Positions 59,576 to 64,000 of a stretch of 64,000 nucleotides of DNA are shown here, piece by piece. The notes below the pieces were generated by a model, which was not told the DNA's origin, did no database searches, and was given only the letters and a program-made list of their open reading frames with translations. Numbering within the stretch: the stretch's first letter is position 1; each line of letters begins with the position of its first letter. The stretch is from assembly GCF_031845375.1 (NCBI RefSeq), contig NZ_JAVREK010000013.1, positions 62,001 to 126,000 on the forward strand. Reading direction: 5' to 3'. Origin of the DNA: Streptomonospora wellingtoniae. GTDB taxonomy: Bacteria > Actinomycetota > Actinomycetes > Streptosporangiales > Streptosporangiaceae. Made by a program: the position numbers and the translations under genes.

Positions 59576-59962
59576 CTACTTGAGCGTGACGGTGGCGCCG
59601 GCGCCTTCCAGGGCCTCCTTGGCCTTGTCGGCGTTGTCCTTGCTGACGCCCTCCATCAGCGGCTTCGGGGCGTTGTCGACCAGGTCCTTGGCCTCCTTGA
59701 GGCCGAGGCTGGTCAGCCCGCGGACCTCCTTGATGACCTGGATCTTCTTGTCGCCGGCGGACTCGAGGACGACGTCGAACTCCGACTGCTCCTCGACCTC
59801 CTCCTCGGGGGCACCGGCACCCGGGGCGGCGACGACGGCGGCGGCCGGAGCGGCGGCCTCGACGTCGAACTTGTCCTCGAACAGCTTGACGAACTCCGAC
59901 AGCTCCAGGAGGGTCATCTCCTCGAAGGCGCTGAGGAGGTCTTCGTTGCTGAGCTTCGCCAT
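59576..59962 (-). CDS. rplL: 50S ribosomal protein L7/L12
   Basis: 128 residues, MAKLSNEDLLSAFEEMTLLE, then an Ala-rich hinge (AAAPAAAVVAAPGAGAP) and the C-terminal domain (EFDVVLESAGDKKIQVIKEV, GLGLKEAKDLV-type). It forms the stalk that recruits GTPase factors. The start was set at the conserved MAKLS; the frame opens 10 codons earlier. Confidence 0.97.
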   Translation of the reverse strand: MAKLSNEDLLSAFEEMTLLELSEFVKLFEDKFDVEAAAPAAAVVAAPGAGAPEEEVEEQSEFDVVLESAGDKKIQVIKEVRGLTSLGLKEAKDLVDNAPKPLMEGVSKDNADKAKEALEGAGATVTLK

Positions 59963-60052
59963 GATTGCGATCTCTCTTTCCTCTACCGACACGCGCCCTG
60001 CGGCGCCGTGCCCAGCCTGATACCGGCGCGGGTACGCCGGCGGGGGTCGTCG

Positions 60053-60586
60053 CTAGCTCTCGGCGCCCTCGTCGGAACGCTTGTCGTGCAGCGCCTTGGC
60101 CAGCCGCGCCGTCTTGAGCGGCAGCGCCTGGAACACCGCTGCGGCCTGGCCCTGCTTGGCCTTCAGGGCGCCGGCCATCTTGGAGAGCAGCACCTCGCGG
60201 GACTCGAGATCGGCCAGCTTGGTGATCTGCTCGGGGCTCATCGCCTTGCCGTCGATGACACCGCCCTTGATCACCAGCGGCGCGTTCGCCTTCGCGAAGT
60301 CACGCAGGCCCTTGGCGGCTTCGACGACGTCCCCGCGGACGAAGGCGATGGCCGAGGGGCCCTCGAACAGGTCCAGGACCTGCTCGTCGAGACCGGCCTC
60401 GGTGGCCGCGATCTTGCTCAGCGTGTTCTTGACGATACGGAAACGCGCGTTCTGGCCGAGGCTGCGGCGCAGTCGGGTAACCTGCGCCACGCTGAGCCCC
60501 CGGTATTCGGTCAGCACTGCGCCCTGCGAGCTCTCGAATTCCTCTTTGAGCTCGGCGACCGCGGCTGCCTTGTCCGGCCTCGCCAT
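60053..60586 (-). CDS. rplJ: 50S ribosomal protein L10
   Basis: 177 residues from MARPDKAAAVAELKEEFESS with GGAAGGAG upstream. EYRGLSVAQVTRLRRSLGQN and FRIVKNTLSKIAATEAG are typical. L10 carries the L7/L12 dimers and, as a complex, can repress its own mRNA. A structured leader with a terminator-type hairpin (60657-60724) lies directly before it. Confidence 0.97.
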   Translation of the reverse strand: MARPDKAAAVAELKEEFESSQGAVLTEYRGLSVAQVTRLRRSLGQNARFRIVKNTLSKIAATEAGLDEQVLDLFEGPSAIAFVRGDVVEAAKGLRDFAKANAPLVIKGGVIDGKAMSPEQITKLADLESREVLLSKMAGALKAKQGQAAAVFQALPLKTARLAKALHDKRSDEGAES

Positions 60587-60656
60587 GGGACTCCTTCCAA
60601 CTGTGAACGCCGGTCCGAAGCAAAGGCCCCAGCAGTGGGAAGGCGAGAGGCGCATG

Positions 60657-60724
60657 AAAAAAGCCCCGGCGCAGGGGCACGGGGCGCGACGGGGAAAACG
60701 CCGTCGCTCTCGGTACACCTGCGC
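60657..60724 (-). promoter_or_regulatory. L10 (rplJL) leader attenuator
   Basis: On the minus strand a GC hairpin (60663-60685, GCCCCG and CGGGGC) is followed by TTTTTT (60657-60662), an intrinsic terminator 70 nt before rplJ. The upstream GCGCAGG (60718-60724) can instead pair with CCTGCGC inside the hairpin (60669-60675), an antiterminator arrangement. This fits the ribosomal protein L10 leader family. A -10-like TAGACT is at 60794-60799, with no clear -35. Confidence 0.7.
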
Positions 60725-60844
60725 GGGCCGCCCATTTCGCATGGGACCTTAGGCCACCCTCGGGGTGGCGACCGGCGGTCTTCGGCGTCTACCAGTCTAA
60801 CCGACGCCCGGGAGTGCTTCCGCCGCTCGCGCCCGCACACGAGA

Positions 60845-60881
60845 ACGGCGCCCCGGCTCCTCGCGGGAGCCGGGGCGCCGT
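60845..60881 (-). terminator. Terminator between rplA and rplJ
   Basis: Perfect 16-bp stem (60845-60860 ACGGCGCCCCGGCTCC with 60866-60881) and 5-nt loop, 24 nt after the rplA stop. The U-tract is short (TTCTCGTG). It separates rplKA from rplJL. Confidence 0.8.
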
Positions 60882-60905
60882 CGCGCTGCCGTCACACGGC
60901 CGCCG

Positions 60906-61607
60906 TCAGGCGGCGGCGGGCCGGGTGATGTTGGGGTCGACGGGGATGCCCGGGCCCATGGTGGTGGTCATGGTCGCCTTCTTGAGGTACCGCCCCTTGG
61001 CGGCGGAAGGCTTGAGCCGGACCACCTCGTCCAGCGCGGCGCTGTAGTTCTCCACCAGCTGCGCCTCGTCGAAGGAGAGCTTGCCGATGATGAAGTGCAG
61101 GTTGCCGTGCCGGTCGACGCGGAACTCGATCTTGCCGCCCTTGATCTCGGTGACGGCCTTGGCGACGTCGGGTGTGACGGTGCCGGTCTTGGGGTTGGGC
61201 ATCATGCCGCGCGGGCCGAGAACGCGGCCCAGGCGGCCGACCTTGCCCATCAGGTCGGGCGTGGCCACGACGGCGTCGAAGTCGAGGAAGCCCTTCTGGA
61301 TCTCCTCGACGAGGTCGTCGTCGCCGACGTAGTCGGCGCCGGCCTCGCGAGCCTGCTCGGCGCGGTCACCGGTGGCGAAGACCAGGACCCGAGCGGTCTT
61401 GCCGGTGCCGTGCGGCAGGTTCACGGTGCCGCGGACCATCTGGTCGGCCTTGCGCGGGTCGACGCCCAGGCGCAGGGCGACCTCCACGGTGGGGTCGAAC
61501 TTGACCGCGGCGGTCTGCTTGGCGAGCTTCACGGCCTCCAGCGGGGCGTAGAGCTTGTCGCGGTCGACCAGCTGGCTGGCCTTGCGGTGGTTCTTGCTGC
61601 GCTTCAC
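60906..61607 (-). CDS. rplA: 50S ribosomal protein L1
   Basis: 233 residues from a GTG with GGAGAAGAA upstream (MKRSKNHRKASQLVDRDKLY); the frame opens 17 codons earlier. GTVNLPHGTGKTARVLVFAT, GRVLGPRGMMPNPKTGTVTP and RYLKKATMTTTMGPGI are L1 signatures. It forms the mobile L1 stalk near the E site. Follows rplK by 85 nt. Confidence 0.97.
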   Translation of the reverse strand: MKRSKNHRKASQLVDRDKLYAPLEAVKLAKQTAAVKFDPTVEVALRLGVDPRKADQMVRGTVNLPHGTGKTARVLVFATGDRAEQAREAGADYVGDDDLVEEIQKGFLDFDAVVATPDLMGKVGRLGRVLGPRGMMPNPKTGTVTPDVAKAVTEIKGGKIEFRVDRHGNLHFIIGKLSFDEAQLVENYSAALDEVVRLKPSAAKGRYLKKATMTTTMGPGIPVDPNITRPAAA

Positions 61608-61692
61608 TTCTTCTCCAAATCGAGAGGTGTGGTAGGGGCCAGCGCTGGGCCCTGCCACGAGTTGCCTGTCGGCTCCTGGTCCGGCTGTGCGC

Positions 61693-62121
61693 TTACTTGA
61701 TCCGGATGCCCATGGAGCGCGCGGTGCCGGCGACGATCTTGCTCGCGACGTCCAGGTCCTCGGTGTTGAGGTCGGGCAGCTTGGTCTGCGCGATCTCGCG
61801 GATCTGGTCCTCGCTCACCGAGCCGGCCGTCTTGCGGCTGGGGTCGTTGCTGCCCTTGTCCAGGCCGGCGGCCTTGAGGATCAGCTTGGGCGCCGGCGGC
61901 GTCTTGGTGATGAAGGTGAACGAGCGGTCCTCGTAGATGGTGATCTCTACGGGGATGACGCTCCCGCGCTGGGCTTCCGTGGCAGCGTTGTACTGCTTGC
62001 AGAAGTCCATGATGTTGACGCCGTGCGGACCGAGAGCGGTACCGACGGGCGGCGCCGGAGTGGCCTGGCCCGCGGGGAGCTGGACCTTAACCAGCGCGGC
62101 GATCTTCTTCTTCGGAGGCAT
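61693..62121 (-). CDS. rplK: 50S ribosomal protein L11
   Basis: 142 residues, MPPKKKIAALVKVQLPAGQA, PAPPVGTALGPHGVNIMDFC, ending KIVAGTARSMGIRIK. The prolines contacted by thiostrepton-type antibiotics are present (PAPPVG). AAAGGA precedes the ATG. It lies 260 nt after nusG; that gap contains a GGACGGGC/GCCCGTCC hairpin (62283-62300). Confidence 0.97.
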   Translation of the reverse strand: MPPKKKIAALVKVQLPAGQATPAPPVGTALGPHGVNIMDFCKQYNAATEAQRGSVIPVEITIYEDRSFTFITKTPPAPKLILKAAGLDKGSNDPSRKTAGSVSEDQIREIAQTKLPDLNTEDLDVASKIVAGTARSMGIRIK

Positions 62122-62381
62122 GTCGGGTCCTTTGCCTGATCTGCTGTGTGTCGTGGATCCCGGGCGGTCGGTCCGCAGGCCTGACCGCAGCGCGGAGGCT
62201 TCGCGTCCGCGGTGGTGGCCACACCTGCACCGGATCCGCGCTCAGGCGTGGGGCGCCCCAGGCGCACAGGCGCCGAGGGGCGGGACGGGCCCGCCCGTCC
62301 AAGGGCGAACCCGTCAAGTCTACGCGCCGCGGGGCACCGGTGGCGCGGCGACCGCTGGGCGGGGACTCCCCGAAGGGGTCC

Positions 62382-63287
62382 CTAGATCTTGGAGACCTGG
62401 TTGAAGCCGAGCTCGACCGGGGTCTCGCGGCCGAAGATCGAGACCAGCACCTTGAGCTTCTGGGTATCGGCGTTGATCTCGCTCACGGTGGCGGGCAGGG
62501 TCGCGAACGGCCCCTCCATAACCGTGACGGACTCCCCGACGTCGTAGGCGACGTCGGAGCGCGGCTCGGCCTTCTCCTTCGCCGGCTGCTCCGGCTGCTC
62601 CTCGGGCTCGGGCGCGAGGAGGTCGGCGACCTCCTGCAGGCTCAGCGGAGCGGGCTTGTTGGACAGGCCGACGAAGCCGGTGACACCGGGTGTGTTGCGG
62701 ATGGCCGCCCAGGACTCGTCGGTGAGCTCCAGGCGCACCAGCACGTATCCGGGCAGCACCTTCTCGGTGACCTGCTGCCGCTTGCCGCTCTTGACCTCGG
62801 TGACCTCCTGGGTGGGCACCTCGACCTGGAAGATGTACTCCTCCATGTTCAGCGACTGGGTGCGGCTCTCGACGTTGGCCTTGACGCGGTTCTCGTAACC
62901 GGCGTAGGTGTGCACCACGTACCAGTCTCCGGGGAGAATCAGCAGCTCCTGCTTGAACTCCTCGACGGGGTCGATACGGGGAGCGGGCTCGTCGGCCTCG
63001 GGAGACTCGTCGGCCTCGTCCGCCTCGGGAGACTCGTCGGTCTCATCCGCCTCGGTGGGCGCGTCGGCCTCCGCGGCTTCAGGGGCGTCCTCGGCGCCGG
63101 CCGCGTCGCCGCCCTCGGCCTGCTCGGCTCCGGCCTCGTCGTCGGCGCCGCCCTGCTCGGACTCCGCCGCGAACGCGGCCTCGTCGGCGGGGTCGATGTA
63201 CTCGGCGCGCTGACCGGCCTCTTCCTCCGACGAGCGGTCCCGCTCCTCGATGGGGAGGTCGCCGGGGCTCAGTGGGGACTCGGACAC
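62382..63287 (-). CDS. nusG: Transcription termination/antitermination factor NusG
   Basis: 301 residues from a GTG. The first 115 are acidic and low-complexity, with a short repeat (ADETDESPEADEADESPEAD). The NGN domain begins DWYVVHTYAGYENRVKANVE and includes VLPGYVLVRLELTDESW; the KOW domain has GESVTVMEGPFATLPATVSE. It binds RNA polymerase and Rho or S10. The acidic extension is longer than in E. coli (181 residues in all) but common in actinobacteria. secE lies 124 nt upstream. Confidence 0.96.
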   Translation of the reverse strand: MSESPLSPGDLPIEERDRSSEEEAGQRAEYIDPADEAAFAAESEQGGADDEAGAEQAEGGDAAGAEDAPEAAEADAPTEADETDESPEADEADESPEADEPAPRIDPVEEFKQELLILPGDWYVVHTYAGYENRVKANVESRTQSLNMEEYIFQVEVPTQEVTEVKSGKRQQVTEKVLPGYVLVRLELTDESWAAIRNTPGVTGFVGLSNKPAPLSLQEVADLLAPEPEEQPEQPAKEKAEPRSDVAYDVGESVTVMEGPFATLPATVSEINADTQKLKVLVSIFGRETPVELGFNQVSKI

Positions 63288-63411
63288 GGCTGCTCTTTCT
63301 CTCGTCGGTTGCGCGCTGGACGGCGCGCTTCGATAGCGCCGTCGCCGGTTACTGCCAGCTTAGGGGCTAGTCGGACGCTGCGCGGCCATGCTCTGCCGGC
63401 CGCGCGCGCCG

Positions 63412-63693
63412 TTACTGGCCTGGGGTCCCCGCACCCGCGCCGCCGGCGGCGTCCGGGGTGAACTGGCCGTAGAGCCACGTGACGGCCTCGCCGAACCCGA
63501 AGTCGAGCAGCGAGACGTAACCGACCATGATGAGCACGAACACGATGACGACGATCGTGTAGGTGATGAGCTCGCGCCGCGTCGGCCAGCGAACCTTGCG
63601 GAGTTCACCGACGACCTGCTTGGTGAAGGTCACCGGACCGGTACGACGCTTCGGCTCCTTCTCCGGCTTGGCGTCCGCGTCAGTCTGTGTCAC
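63412..63693 (-). CDS. secE: Preprotein translocase subunit SecE
   Basis: 93 residues from a GTG with AAGGA upstream. A charged N-terminus (TQTDADAKPEKEPKRRTGPV) precedes the conserved amphipathic segment VGELRKVRWPTRRELITYTI and one membrane helix (VVIVFVLIMVGYVSLLDFGF). It clamps SecY. The order tRNA-Trp, secE, nusG is the usual actinobacterial one. Confidence 0.96.
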   Translation of the reverse strand: MTQTDADAKPEKEPKRRTGPVTFTKQVVGELRKVRWPTRRELITYTIVVIVFVLIMVGYVSLLDFGFGEAVTWLYGQFTPDAAGGAGAGTPGQ

Positions 63694-63806
63694 CTGAGGT
63701 CCTTAGGAGTCGACGGTTCGGCTGGACTGTTCCGGCGGAACTGCCTCGATCGAGGACGCCAACCGCGCCGAGCGCGGTGTGTCGTGCCTCGCCCAAGTGT
63801 CCTTTG

Positions 63807-63879
63807 CAGGGCAGGAGGGACTCGAACCCCCAACCGCCGGTTTTGGAGACCGGTGCTCTTCCAATTGAGCCACTGCCCT
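63807..63879 (-). tRNA. tRNA-Trp (anticodon CCA)
   Basis: 73 nt on the minus strand. The acceptor stem AGGGCAG pairs with CTGCCCT, with discriminator G. The D-loop region is GCTCAATTGGAAGAGC, the anticodon loop CTCCAAA (anticodon CCA) lies between CCGGT and ACCGG, and the T-arm is GGGGGTTCGAGTCCCTC. CCA is not encoded. It stands 113 nt before secE. Confidence 0.97.
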
Positions 63880-64000
63880 TCAGCGGATACCGCGGCACCC
63901 ACGATAACCGTGGTTCGGAGTGCCCGTGCACCGAGTACAGCACTCGGCGCCCGGTGTCCGGACCATCGGTTGCACGAGTGTATGCCCAATCGCGCTGCGG

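Overview
The window is high-GC DNA from an actinobacterium. Gene order, the start codons (many GTG, and TTG for rpoB) and regulator-type sites (an IdeR/DmdR iron box, a DasR-like site) fit the Streptosporangiales, perhaps the Nocardiopsaceae. That family-level placement is inference from protein character and synteny, not from a search.

Left part (1-21.7 kb), metabolism and accessory genes: the end of a TOBE-domain regulator, then a molybdate importer (modABC). Convergent to it lies a PrsW-like membrane protease with an unassigned N-terminal domain. Next come the NAD(P)HX repair enzyme, a Uma2-type nuclease-fold protein, an alpha/beta hydrolase, a lone DUF4913 gene, pantothenate kinase (coaA), an LPXTG-anchored DUF11 surface protein, glmS, a four-gene ferric-siderophore importer behind an iron box, and glmM. 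The glmM/glmS/coaA/NAD(P)HX-repair neighbourhood next to rpsI-rplM is the usual actinobacterial arrangement; the iron importer and several small genes sit inside it. Two copies of a 55-bp palindromic element (5607-5661 and 18994-19048) lie in this part.

Middle (21.7-47.2 kb), translation genes, almost all on the minus strand. Read in transcription order (right to left) they are: str operon (rpsL, rpsG, fusA, tuf), S10 operon (rpsJ to rpsQ), spc operon (rplN to rplO, secY, adk, map), a DUF1707 gene, alpha operon (infA, rpmJ, rpsM, rpsK, rpoA, rplQ), truA, a convergent proline/glutamine-rich membrane protein, and rplM-rpsI-glmM. Good promoter matches are visible ahead of rpsL, rpsJ and rplM. 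Strong hairpins sit at several gene junctions.

Right part (47.2-64 kb): a 1174-residue disordered protein with a C-terminal two-helix DUF4190-like domain sits between rpoC and rpsL. Beyond it are rpoC, rpoB, rplL, rplJ (with a leader attenuator), rplA, rplK, nusG, secE and tRNA-Trp(CCA), all transcribed right to left. RpoB carries asparagine at the position equivalent to E. coli Ser531, a main rifampicin-contact site.

No rRNA, CRISPR array, transposase or phage gene was seen. The core genes are conventional. The less-described material is the palindromic element pair, the two large disordered membrane proteins beside the core operons, the PrsW-like protein's N-terminal domain and the structured gaps inside the ribosomal operons.
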